NCBI RefSeq assembly: GCF_014204415.1
Contig: NZ_JACHLE010000002.1
Location: 62,001-126,000, forward strand
DNA length: 64,000 nt
Direction: 5' to 3'
Source of the DNA: Chryseobacterium defluvii
GTDB taxonomy: Bacteria; Bacteroidota; Bacteroidia; Flavobacteriales; Weeksellaceae
The translations under genes were made by a program, and so were the position numbers. The notes beneath the pieces were generated by a model. The model made no database searches and was not told where the DNA came from. It saw nothing but the letters and a program-made list of their open reading frames with translations. This document shows positions 38,215 to 46,462 of the stretch, one piece after another. Each line of letters opens with the position of its first letter. Position 1 is the first letter of the stretch.

Positions 38215-39612
38215 TTATTCAAAAGAAAGTTCGGAAGTGTACAGTACCTGGGACTTATCACGGACGGTATCTTTTTTGATCCATTTTATTTTAGGATTCA
38301 GACTGCCGGCAATGCTTTCTTTAAGTTTGCCTTTCTGGCTGTTGGTATGCTGGTATTTAAAAGACTTGTTAATAACCGGAAAATGATAGGTAGTAACCGT
38401 CACTACATTGGTCTCATTATTGAAGAGATACCTCTTTTTCGTAAATTTTGACATTTGGGGTTTAATCTTATTCCTGTTCTCCAGATAGTTCCCCGGGTCT
38501 TTCAAATTGTACAGAGTAAGGAATACAAGAAAAAAACAACCTATTCTCCATATCCACCTGTCATCCTTATTATACTGGTAATACAATATAAGGAAAGAGA
38601 AGAATAAACAAAAATTAGCGGCTGCCAGCATTCTTACATTCATTTCCTCTATTTGCTGAAACCACCCTGAAAAAAGCAAGGAGAAAGCATAAACTCCTGC
38701 CATTATCCATAACAAAACATGAAAGTAATAAAGAGATGTTTCTTTTGCTTTTCTGTAATACCTGAGGAAGTAAATAAAAACAAAAACATCTATCATTAAA
38801 ATAAGAAGCTGAAAGCCAATACTCGCCATACTGCTGGACGCAGGCTTTATCCCTATAAAAGGATCTATAGTATTAGCAACCCCCAAAAGATCCCGTAAAA
38901 TATAAACAGGAGCTATATCTCCTGCTTCTCCCCTCAGTTGCTCCCCCGTAAAGCTTCCGAATGTTTGAAAATTAAAAAACAGATAACCCGCTATTCCAAT
39001 CCCTGAAATTGCTAAAAACAGTAGTAAGGCATTACTATAATACCTGTCTTTCCTTATAAAAGACAGAAATAAAGAGAAAAGAAACACTGCCAGATAAATA
39101 TAGATTCCGGAATATCTTACCGTAAACATCCCGATCATTATAAGAGAAGCCGCAACAGCATTTTTATTTAAGTTTCCTCTTCCCACAAAAATCTGATAAA
39201 AAAAATAAAAAAGAAAATACATCAGGAAAATGAATGGCCCTTCCGAAAGTGCACTCGTAAAAACGAAGAAAAGCGTCTTTCCCATAAACAGCAATACCGT
39301 TTCCCTAAAATAAAATCTCTTACTATAGGAAAAAACTAAAATGAATACAGTAAAGAAAAGATTCAAAAATTTAGAAGCCCAGAAATAATCATTAAACAGA
39401 ATATGAAACACCTGTAACAATATAGGATATCCCAAAGGAAAAAGATCAGTTTCCGGTTCAGGCAGGTCTGCCGCAATTCCGAAATACGATAAACTATCGG
39501 ATCCTATCCCTCCATACGAAAGAAAAAAAGTCTGCAGAAAATAAACTCCGACAATAATTACTGCCAGGATTTTATATTTTTTAAAGCCTTCGTTAATCAA
39601 TGAACTTTCCAT
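38215..39612 (-). CDS. Polytopic membrane protein, GT-C glycosyltransferase-like
   Basis: A 465-residue protein with about eleven membrane helices. The first outer loop carries GIGSDSLSYFGIA and PLGYPILLQVFH, the place and style of the acidic catalytic motif in GT-C enzymes of the ArnT/PMT/GT39 kind. Later segments SEGPFIFLMYF and TVRYSGIYIYLA also fit. The C-terminal 90 residues are soluble and periplasmic. It may transfer sugars from a lipid carrier; acceptor unknown. No operon partners. Confidence 0.65.
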   Translation of the reverse strand: MESSLINEGFKKYKILAVIIVGVYFLQTFFLSYGGIGSDSLSYFGIAADLPEPETDLFPLGYPILLQVFHILFNDYFWASKFLNLFFTVFILVFSYSKRFYFRETVLLFMGKTLFFVFTSALSEGPFIFLMYFLFYFFYQIFVGRGNLNKNAVAASLIMIGMFTVRYSGIYIYLAVFLFSLFLSFIRKDRYYSNALLLFLAISGIGIAGYLFFNFQTFGSFTGEQLRGEAGDIAPVYILRDLLGVANTIDPFIGIKPASSSMASIGFQLLILMIDVFVFIYFLRYYRKAKETSLYYFHVLLWIMAGVYAFSLLFSGWFQQIEEMNVRMLAAANFCLFFSFLILYYQYNKDDRWIWRIGCFFLVFLTLYNLKDPGNYLENRNKIKPQMSKFTKKRYLFNNETNVVTVTTYHFPVINKSFKYQHTNSQKGKLKESIAGSLNPKIKWIKKDTVRDKSQVLYTSELSFE

Positions 39613-39708
39613 CTCCGCAATATTAAAGAATTCTCATCAAATTATTTTAAAAAATCCTGTTATAGTTATCATCTATCAACATTCAAACGGTCTGGCACAA
39701 TATTTCAA

Positions 39709-39716
39709 TAAATTTG
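39709..39716 (+). promoter_or_regulatory. -7 element for dps
   Basis: TAAATTTG, 20 bases before the ATG. The -33 position lacks TTTG, which may mean the promoter needs an activator. Confidence 0.5.
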
Positions 39717-39736
39717 TGATATAAACCATTTAAATT

Positions 39737-40213
39737 ATGAAAAATGCCAGTATTATCGGCCTTAAAGAAGCCGACTGCAAAAAGATCGCAGAAAAACTGA
39801 ATGTCCTTTTGGCGAATTATTCCATATTCTATCAGAATACCAGAGGTTCGCACTGGAACATTAAAGGGGATCAGTTTTTTACCCTGCATCCCAAATTTGA
39901 AGAGTTGTATAACAGCCTGGTCTTAAAGATCGATGAAATTGCTGAAAGGATCCTTACTTTGGGCGCAACACCTGCACATAATTATTCAGACTATCTGAAA
40001 GTCTCTACGATTAAGGAAAGTAAAGAAGTAAGTGATGCGACCAAAAGTGTAGAAAACATCCTGAACTCTTTCAAAGTAGTCATTGACCTGCAAAGAGAGC
40101 TGCTGGACATCACCGATACGGCGGGAGATGAAGGAACCAACTCCCAAATGAGCGACTATATCACAGAACAGGAAAAAGAAGTCTGGATGTACAACTCCTA
40201 TCTGGGAAAATAA
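39737..40213 (+). CDS. dps: Dps-family DNA-binding ferritin-like protein
   Basis: A 158-residue four-helix protein that stores iron and protects DNA under starvation or peroxide. The intersubunit ferroxidase ligands are all present with the right spacing: His39 (GSHWNI), His51 (LHPKFEELY), Asp66 and Glu70 (KIDEIAERI). The N-terminal tail is short, so DNA binding is not assured. Single-gene unit with promoter and terminator. Confidence 0.95.
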   Translation: MKNASIIGLKEADCKKIAEKLNVLLANYSIFYQNTRGSHWNIKGDQFFTLHPKFEELYNSLVLKIDEIAERILTLGATPAHNYSDYLKVSTIKESKEVSDATKSVENILNSFKVVIDLQRELLDITDTAGDEGTNSQMSDYITEQEKEVWMYNSYLGK

Positions 40214-40239
40214 ACAGGATAAAATCATCCGGATATTTC

Positions 40240-40268
40240 AAAATCGTCTTTTATATAGGGCGATTTTT
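40240..40268 (+). terminator. Terminator of dps
   Basis: AAAATCGTC pairs with GGCGATTTT (one T-G) and is followed by T-rich sequence. Confidence 0.65.
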
Positions 40269-40281
40269 ATTTTTTTAATTC

Positions 40282-40289
40282 TATTTTTG
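40282..40289 (+). promoter_or_regulatory. -7 element for pncB
   Basis: TATTTTTG ends 15 bases before the ATG at 40305. It overlaps the in-frame TTG at 40287, which argues against starting there. Confidence 0.45.
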
Positions 40290-40304
40290 TTTAAAATAAC
40301 ACTT

Positions 40305-41483
40305 ATGCAAGAAGTTCGGTTGAATTCAATTCTCGACAATGATTTCTATAAAATTACCATGCAGAATGCAGTGGTCAAATTATTTCCCAGCCAGATCGTA
40401 AAATATGAATTTATAAACAGAGGAAAACACCATTTTCCCGAAGGTTTTGATGCCGCCCTGCGTGAAGCAGTCAAAAAAATGGCAGAACTCAAACTTACAA
40501 AAGAAGAGAAAAAATTTTTAGCAAGAACCTGTCCTTACCTGGATCTCCCATACCTTGATTTCCTTGAAGGCTATCATTACGACCCATCGGAAGTAACAGT
40601 TCATCAGGAAGGAAATGACATCAGGGTTACCGTTGAAGGTCTTTGGTACAGGACAATTCTATGGGAAGTCCCTTTACTGGCGCTGATCAGTGAGCTTCAT
40701 TATGAAATGAACCATATGGAACGGGATGCCAATGATATTGTAATGCGCAGAACACTGGAAAAAGCCGAACAGCTCAATAAACTGGGTGTGAACTTTGCAG
40801 AATTCGGTACCCGGAGAAGACATTCTTATAATGTTCAGAATCTGGTAATGGAAGCCCTGATACAGAAAAAAGAATCCACTTTTATCGGCAGCTCCAACGT
40901 TCATTTTGCCATGAAATATAATGTAAAGCCCATAGGGACTCACGCCCATGAATGGTTCATGTTCCACGCTGCGGAATATGGCTTCAAAATGGCCAACGAA
41001 CTCGCACTGGAGCATTGGGTAGATGTCTATAGGGGCGATCTGGGAGTTGCCCTTTCAGATACTTATACTACAGATGTATTCTTCCAGCAGTTTGATAAAA
41101 AGTTTGCCAAACTCTTTGATGGAGTACGTCATGACAGCGGAGATCCGCTTGAATTTGCCGATAAAACAATTGCCCATTATCAGAAAAACGGGATCAATCC
41201 TTTATTTAAGTATATTATTTTTTCCGACGGGCTCAATCTTGAAAAGGTGGAAGAGATCACCAATTACTGTAGAGGAAAAATAGGAATCTCCTTTGGGATA
41301 GGCACCAATCTCACCAATGATGTAGGATTGAAGCCCATGAATATCGTCATGAAGCTGATCGGGGTACAGGCACCGAATAAAGAATGGATCCCAACCGTAA
41401 AATTATCCGATGAATACGGAAAATATACCGGAGATCCTAAAATGATCGAATTGGCAAAAGAATTTTTAAGAATAAAAAATTAA
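40305..41483 (+). CDS. pncB: Nicotinate phosphoribosyltransferase
   Basis: A 392-residue enzyme making nicotinate mononucleotide from nicotinate and PRPP in NAD salvage. Landmarks are NDFYKITMQNAV near the start, AEFGTRRRHSY, STFIGSSNVHFAMKYNVKPIGTHAHEWFM with the phosphorylatable His, and GVRHDSGDPLEFADK. I chose ATG 40305; the frame could reach a TTG at 40287, but that lies in the -7 box. It is followed after 5 bases by the YciI-like lipoprotein, so the two probably share a transcript. Confidence 0.95.
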   Translation: MQEVRLNSILDNDFYKITMQNAVVKLFPSQIVKYEFINRGKHHFPEGFDAALREAVKKMAELKLTKEEKKFLARTCPYLDLPYLDFLEGYHYDPSEVTVHQEGNDIRVTVEGLWYRTILWEVPLLALISELHYEMNHMERDANDIVMRRTLEKAEQLNKLGVNFAEFGTRRRHSYNVQNLVMEALIQKKESTFIGSSNVHFAMKYNVKPIGTHAHEWFMFHAAEYGFKMANELALEHWVDVYRGDLGVALSDTYTTDVFFQQFDKKFAKLFDGVRHDSGDPLEFADKTIAHYQKNGINPLFKYIIFSDGLNLEKVEEITNYCRGKIGISFGIGTNLTNDVGLKPMNIVMKLIGVQAPNKEWIPTVKLSDEYGKYTGDPKMIELAKEFLRIKN

Positions 41484-41488
41484 ATTAT

Positions 41489-42019
41489 ATGAAAAATTTT
41501 CTCTCAGCTTTAATATTGAGTTTACTGTTTACTTCCTGTGCCATTCACACTAAAGGCCAGGACGGAAAGCCCGGAAAAGACGGAACTTCAGGAAATCAGA
41601 ATACCACAGTCGAAAAATCCGAAAAGCCAAAGTTCAATCAGGAACTAGCAACTTCTTTAGATGCTGACAAATATGGCATGAAAGCCTATACCATCGTAAT
41701 GCTTACCACAGGGCCCACAAAAATAGAGGATAAAACCAAAATGGGCGAACTGATGAAAGGGCATTTAAACAATATCGGAAAACTGGCTGATGAAGGCAAA
41801 ATTACTGTTGCCGGGCCATTTCTGGAAAAAAACAATCACAACTTCCGCGGAATGTTTATTTTCAATACCAAATCGAAAGAAGAAGCCGAACAATGGGTAA
41901 AAACAGACCCGGCAGTTCAGGCAGGAGTTTTCAGCTATGAAATTTTTCCCTGGTACGGATCTGCTGCTTTGCCTTTATATCTGAAGCATCATGCCGAAAT
42001 ATCACAGGAAAACCCTTAA
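41489..42019 (+). CDS. YciI-like domain lipoprotein
   Basis: A 176-residue protein with lipoprotein signal (LILSLLFTSCAIH, lipid Cys17) and a short Gly/Asp/Lys-rich linker. From about residue 60 it has a YCII-related domain (GMKAYTIVMLTTGPT; HLNNIGKLADEGKITVAGPFLEKN; SKEEAEQWVKTDPAVQAGVFSYEIFPW). The domain's Asp in the DPAV segment and the early His are conserved in the family. Function unknown, likely periplasmic or outer membrane. Confidence 0.8.
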   Translation: MKNFLSALILSLLFTSCAIHTKGQDGKPGKDGTSGNQNTTVEKSEKPKFNQELATSLDADKYGMKAYTIVMLTTGPTKIEDKTKMGELMKGHLNNIGKLADEGKITVAGPFLEKNNHNFRGMFIFNTKSKEEAEQWVKTDPAVQAGVFSYEIFPWYGSAALPLYLKHHAEISQENP

Positions 42020-42036
42020 ATAAAAATTTTTAAAGC

Positions 42037-42288
42037 ATGAAAGGCAAAAAAATACAGGAAATGAGCAATGAAGAATTGCTTAAACATGAGAAAACCGTCA
42101 AAACAGTTACTTCTTTACTTTGCGGAGCATTATTGGTATTATTCGCAGCAACTATTTTCCTCAACATCGTCAAAAAAGAATTCAATCCTCTTACGGCTGT
42201 TCCTATTGCGCTGCTTCCCATTTTACTTATTAATATCAACACCCTGAATGAGATAAAAAAAGAGAAAAAGAACAGGAATTTAAGTTAA
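42037..42288 (+). CDS. Small membrane protein
   Basis: An 83-residue protein with two membrane helices (about 24-45 and 54-72), a charged N-terminus (EMSNEELLKHEKTVK) and a Lys-rich tail. Similar flavobacterial proteins are labelled redox-active disulfide protein 2, but only one Cys is present here. Function unknown. It follows the YciI lipoprotein by 17 bases. Confidence 0.65.
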   Translation: MKGKKIQEMSNEELLKHEKTVKTVTSLLCGALLVLFAATIFLNIVKKEFNPLTAVPIALLPILLININTLNEIKKEKKNRNLS

Positions 42289-42420
42289 TCCGAAATTTGT
42301 ATTGAATAATTAAAGATCCCTAAACAGGCAGTATCAGATTCATAATTTTCCGGTTTTTCACTGATAGACAAACGGGATATTTTCTTTATTTTTGACTGTA
42401 AAGCATATAAACCCGAAATC

Positions 42421-43176
42421 ATGAAAACCATAGAAGAGGTCCTAAAAAAACTCGATGAGATGATCATCTGGAGCAAAGAAAATAAAAGTCCTGTCGGCTA
42501 CTTCGCATGCACATACCGGATAATGACCGCTCAGGTTTTAAAGGGTATCCAACAGAAAAAATTCGAAGACAATCCGAGGATGACAACGCTGGATATAGCC
42601 TTTGCCAAAAGGTACCTCGAGGCATGGGACAGTTACAGCAAAGGTAAAAAATGCACCCATTCCTGGCATCTCGCTTTTGAAGCAGCCAGGAATAAGGACC
42701 TTCTCATTCTACAGCATATCTTCCTGGGAATGAATGCACACATCAATCTGGATCTGGGAGTCTCAGCGGCATCCATTATGCCTTACCGGAAGATCAACCC
42801 GCTTAAAAAAGATTTTGAAAACATCAATTCTGTTATTGCTTCCATCAACCAAAAAGTCCAGGACTCTCTGAATAAGATCTGTTACCCTGTAGACCTGATT
42901 GATAAGATCTCAAACGGGAAAGACAATTCCGTTTTGGATTTTGCCATTTCCAGGGCACGGGAAACCTCATGGGCCACAGCCGTGATTGCATCCAATACCC
43001 CTAACTTTTTAAGAGGATCCGTTATTAATATTGTTGACTACGCTGCCGCCAAAATAGCTACACAAATCTTAAGCCCAAAAATCTTAACTCCTGCTTTAGC
43101 CAAAGAATTAAAGAAATGTGAAAGCAGTGATGTGGTAAGAAATATAGAGATCCTATCTTCAACTAAGAATGTTTAA
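42421..43176 (+). CDS. DUF5995 family protein
   Basis: A 251-residue soluble helical protein. Family-style motifs are GYFACTYRIMTAQV, SWHLAFEAARNKDLLILQHIFLGMNAHINLDLG (the two His and Asp suggest metal binding) and RARETSWATAV. It resembles DUF5995, for which no function is established. Likely a single-gene unit. Confidence 0.75.
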   Translation: MKTIEEVLKKLDEMIIWSKENKSPVGYFACTYRIMTAQVLKGIQQKKFEDNPRMTTLDIAFAKRYLEAWDSYSKGKKCTHSWHLAFEAARNKDLLILQHIFLGMNAHINLDLGVSAASIMPYRKINPLKKDFENINSVIASINQKVQDSLNKICYPVDLIDKISNGKDNSVLDFAISRARETSWATAVIASNTPNFLRGSVINIVDYAAAKIATQILSPKILTPALAKELKKCESSDVVRNIEILSSTKNV

Positions 43177-43200
43177 TTTGTAGGCACAATCAACACTTTT

Positions 43201-43232
43201 GGCATTCCGCAGGAATCTAAACGGTTTTTCAT
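43201..43232. repeat. Dispersed repeat fragment
   Basis: GGCATTCCGCAGGAATCTAA with the following ACGGTTT looks like a fragment of a flavobacterial extragenic repeat. The 14-mer AATCTAAACGGTTT also occurs at 867-880 inside the palindromic element near the window start. Confidence 0.35.
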
Positions 43233-43333
43233 AGTAGAAATTTTTACGGAATAGCAAAGATCATGACCAATAAATACTATTTTCAAAACAAAATTCTACG
43301 GTTTTCCATTCATAAAATCAATTTTTCTTTTTG

Positions 43334-43341
43334 TAATTTTG
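43334..43341 (+). promoter_or_regulatory. -7 element immediately before the rmuC ATG
   Basis: TAATTTTG ends 4 bases before the ATG, so transcription from it would begin at or next to the start codon. Confidence 0.35.
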
Positions 43342-43345
43342 AAAC

Positions 43346-44854
43346 ATGGAATTAACATACTTGATCATCGGATTTATTGCAGGGGGAATTCTTGGAGCAG
43401 TTATTTTATATTTTATCTTGAAATCATCTACGGTTTCAAGAAATTTTTATGACGAATTGAACAATCTACATATTAGAAACAATTCGGATCTGGAAAATTC
43501 AAACCTGAAAATACAGGAACTCAATCAAAACATCAACAAAGAAAAAGAACTGAATCAACAGCAAACGGATCTGTTAAATGATCTTAAAAACGAGTTTGCC
43601 AAAATCTCTGCTGAACATTCTTCTTTAAATACCCAGTTCCAGGAACAAAAACAGATCAACACCAAACAAACTACTCAAATCGAGGCTCTTTTAGAAGAAA
43701 AACAAAATATTTTCGCTAAAAACTCTGAACTTTCCGCCATCAATGAAAGTTTACAAAAGTCTCTTGAAACCCAGAAAGAGGAAATTGCCAAAATTCAGGA
43801 AGAAGCAAAACTTCAATTTGAGAATTTAGCCAATAAAATATTAGACGAGAAGACAGAGAAATTCACAACTCTTAATCAGAATAACCTTAAAACCATTCTT
43901 GAACCTTTTCAGGAAAAAATTGTTGATTTAAAGAACAGAGTTAACGAGGCTTATGAGAAAGAAAATAAAGAACGTTTCTCACTGGCTGAAAAAGTAAAAG
44001 AACTGGCAGATCTCAATCAACAGATCTCTGAAGATGCTAAAAAATTAACCCGGGCTTTAAAAGGCGAAAGCAAAACCCAGGGAAACTGGGGTGAAATGAT
44101 CCTTGAAAGCATCCTTGAAAAATCCGGTCTGGTAAAAGGAAGAGAATATTTCCTTGAGCATGAACTGCGTGATGAAGATAACAAAGCTTTATTCTCTGAG
44201 TTTTCAGGCAAAAAAATGCGGCCTGATGCCGTTATTAAATATCCCGATGAAAGAAATGTGATCATCGATTCAAAAGTTTCCTTAACAGCTTTTACGGAAT
44301 TAGTGGATGAAACCGATGTCGATGTTTATGCCATGAAGCTGAATCAGCATTTATCTTCCATCAAAAACCACATCCAGCAATTGAGCCAGAAGGCCTATGA
44401 TGATTTTGGGAAATCACTGGATTTTGTCATGATGTTCATTCCGAGTGAACCCGCCTATATTGCAGCCATGCAGGGTGATCAAAACCTGTGGAACTATGCT
44501 TACGAAAGAAGGATCTTATTATTGAATCCCAGTAATTTAATTACTTCTTTAAAGCTTATTGCGGATCTCTGGAAACGGGAATATCAGAATAGAAACTCAA
44601 TGGAAATTGCCGAAAGAGGGGCGAAATTATACGATAAATTTGTCGGGTTTGTAGATAATCTGGAAAAAGTAGGCAAAAATCTGGATCAGGCGAAAAATGT
44701 ATATAACGACGCCTATAAACAATTATCCACTGGAAATGACAATCTAGTTACCCAGACTCAGAAGCTGAAATCTTTGGGCATCAAAAATAAAAAAGAACTT
44801 CCACAGAGCTTAATAGACAATCCTGATAATCTAATCGAATCACAAAATGATTGA
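43346..44854 (+). CDS. rmuC: DNA recombination protein RmuC
   Basis: A 502-residue protein with an N-terminal membrane anchor (residues 4-25) and a long coiled coil (about 35-215). The RmuC nuclease-like domain follows: KTQGNWGEMILESILEKSGL, RPDAVIKYPDERNVIIDSKVSLTAF, and FVMMFIPSEPAYIAAMQ. It limits inversions at inverted repeats in E. coli. Overlaps the following methyltransferase gene by 8 bases. Confidence 0.93.
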   Translation: MELTYLIIGFIAGGILGAVILYFILKSSTVSRNFYDELNNLHIRNNSDLENSNLKIQELNQNINKEKELNQQQTDLLNDLKNEFAKISAEHSSLNTQFQEQKQINTKQTTQIEALLEEKQNIFAKNSELSAINESLQKSLETQKEEIAKIQEEAKLQFENLANKILDEKTEKFTTLNQNNLKTILEPFQEKIVDLKNRVNEAYEKENKERFSLAEKVKELADLNQQISEDAKKLTRALKGESKTQGNWGEMILESILEKSGLVKGREYFLEHELRDEDNKALFSEFSGKKMRPDAVIKYPDERNVIIDSKVSLTAFTELVDETDVDVYAMKLNQHLSSIKNHIQQLSQKAYDDFGKSLDFVMMFIPSEPAYIAAMQGDQNLWNYAYERRILLLNPSNLITSLKLIADLWKREYQNRNSMEIAERGAKLYDKFVGFVDNLEKVGKNLDQAKNVYNDAYKQLSTGNDNLVTQTQKLKSLGIKNKKELPQSLIDNPDNLIESQND

Positions 44855-45620
44855 GAGTTTTCAAAACGATAAAATAAAATACATTACAAAACTTTTGACC
44901 GATAACCGGTTCAGAAAAAAATCCGGGTTTTTTACGGTTGAAGGCCAACAGGAAAATGAAAGGGCCCAACAGTACAGTTTCGAAGCGGTAGAGTTTTTTA
45001 TCTGTGAAAATATTTTTACCGGAAAACTTCCCGATTCAAAAATACATTATGTTACTGAAAAGATCTATGAAAAAATAGCCTATCGCGGGACATCAGAAGG
45101 GATTATCGGGGTCTATCATGCTAAAGAAAATCCTCTCAGCTCATTCAGCCCTAAAGACAATTCTACTGTTATTATCGTAGAAGGAGTTGAAAAGCCCGGA
45201 AACCTGGGTGCTATTTTAAGAAGCTGTGAAGCTTTCGGAATTGATGCTTTAATTGTAACAGATGCAAAAACAGATTTCTACAATCCCAATGTCATCCGGT
45301 CCAGTGTAGGCTGCCTCTTTGGGATGGAAGTCTTTCAGGCAGAGAATCAGGAAACCTTAGACTTTTTAAAGTCAAACCAATTCAATATTTATACAACTAT
45401 CATGGATGAGAGTGCCGAGGATCTTTACAAAAGGGATCTCACGCAAAGATCAGCGATCCTGTTTGGAACCGAGCATTCGGGTTTAAGTGATTTCTGGGTC
45501 GGGAAAGGGGAAAACACATTAATTCCCATGACCGGAAGCATTGATTCTTTAAACCTAAGCAATGCCGTAGCCATCACGTGCTATGAATCTCTAAGGCAAA
45601 AGAGGTCGCAGGAAAAATAA
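44847..45620 (+). CDS. SpoU/TrmH-family RNA 2'-O-methyltransferase
   Basis: A 257-residue methyltransferase with an N-terminal substrate-binding domain and a C-terminal SPOUT knot. Knot motifs are VEGVEKPGNLGAILRSCEAFG (motif 1, catalytic Arg/Asn), ILFGTEHSGLS (motif 2) and IPMTGSIDSLNLSNAVAI (motif 3). The substrate may be rRNA (RlmB-like) or tRNA; this cannot be decided here. Start overlaps rmuC by 8 bases. Confidence 0.88.
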   Translation: MIESFQNDKIKYITKLLTDNRFRKKSGFFTVEGQQENERAQQYSFEAVEFFICENIFTGKLPDSKIHYVTEKIYEKIAYRGTSEGIIGVYHAKENPLSSFSPKDNSTVIIVEGVEKPGNLGAILRSCEAFGIDALIVTDAKTDFYNPNVIRSSVGCLFGMEVFQAENQETLDFLKSNQFNIYTTIMDESAEDLYKRDLTQRSAILFGTEHSGLSDFWVGKGENTLIPMTGSIDSLNLSNAVAITCYESLRQKRSQEK

Positions 45621-45936
45621 CCCTCTTGTAAAACCCTTATAAATTGTCATGCCAGACTAAGTGATGAATATCCATTTATCATTTAGATTCTTCGTGACAT
45701 CAGAATGATAAATGAACTGGATAGAATTTAAATAAAGTATCTTATATTTTAAACCATTAAGGAGGATTTAAGAAATAAAGGATCATTAAAATCAATCATT
45801 CTGATTTTTAAACTTAAAGCAAAGCATATTTTAATACCTTAATGGCTCAGAAACAATTTTATATTAAAATTCAGGCAATAAAAAAACCGCTTCACTGGGT
45901 GAAACGGTTCCTTTATTTTTAGTAAAAGGTTACTAA
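45621..45936. other. Gene-free stretch with a decayed palindromic repeat
   Basis: About 315 bases without coding potential. It contains CATTTATCATT (45673-45683) and its exact complement AATGATAAATG (45704-45714), plus GATTCTTCGTGACATCAG. It resembles worn extragenic repeats common in this genus. A terminator for the Ala-rich lipoprotein lies at the right end. Confidence 0.5.
45883..45909 (-). terminator. Terminator of the Ala-rich lipoprotein gene
   Basis: AACCGCTTCAC pairs with GTGAAACGGTT with one mismatch around a 3-base loop; A/T runs flank it. Confidence 0.7.
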
Positions 45937-46278
45937 TTATTTTTTAGTAGCGTCTTTTACAGCTTCTTTAGCATCTTTAGCAGCTCCTTTAGCAGCATCA
46001 GCAGCTCCTTTAGCAGCGTCAGCAGCACCAGCAGCAGCATCTTTAGCAACTTCAGCACCAGCAGCAGTTGTAGCAGCAGCAGCATCTTTAGTAGCGTCTA
46101 CAGCAGTAGAAGCAGCAGAATCGATAACCTGAGCAGCAGAGTCAACTACAGCAGCAGCTGAATCAGTAGTAGCAGCAGCAGCTGAATCAACAGCACCTTC
46201 AGTAGAAGTAGCTTCAGTTTTTTTACAAGCAACTAAAGAGATTGCAGCGATAGCAGCTACGAATAATGACTTTTTCAT
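45937..46278 (-). CDS. Alanine-rich repetitive lipoprotein
   Basis: A 113-residue lipoprotein (lipobox SLVACKK, Cys18). The mature chain is almost only Ala, Asp, Lys, Ser, Thr and Gly, with near-repeats such as AADAAKGAADAAKGAAKDAKEA. Such chains form extended amphipathic helices, as in LEA-like or Lpp-like proteins. No enzymatic role is expected. Low complexity makes homology unreliable. It is divergent from the 46463 gene. Confidence 0.7.
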   Translation of the reverse strand: MKKSLFVAAIAAISLVACKKTEATSTEGAVDSAAAATTDSAAAVVDSAAQVIDSAASTAVDATKDAAAATTAAGAEVAKDAAAGAADAAKGAADAAKGAAKDAKEAVKDATKK

Positions 46279-46348
46279 AATAAATTAAATTTAATTTTGT
46301 TAATATTGTTTTATAAAATTTTTCTTTTGTTCTGTTATTTGAACAAGA

Positions 46349-46356
46349 CAAAGGTA
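46349..46356 (-). promoter_or_regulatory. -7 element for the Ala-rich lipoprotein
   Basis: The minus strand reads TACCTTTG, a perfect TAnnTTTG, 70 bases before the ATG. The same octamer serves the divergent gene. Confidence 0.5.
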
Positions 46357-46370
46357 TAGCAGATACAAAA

Positions 46371-46419
46371 CTTGTTTATGAAAAATAATTGTAATACCTT
46401 TGTAAAATAGTTTTACAAA
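46371..46419 (+). promoter_or_regulatory. Promoter with overlapping inverted repeat for the 46463 gene
   Basis: CTTG (46371-46374), 20 bases, TACCTTTG (46395-46402). A perfect dyad TTTGTAAAA, TAG, TTTTACAAA (46399-46419) overlaps the box and the predicted start, where a repressor would bind. Confidence 0.5.
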
Positions 46420-46462
46420 AAAACTTATCTGATAATCAACAGTTTAATTATTTTTTGAAAAA

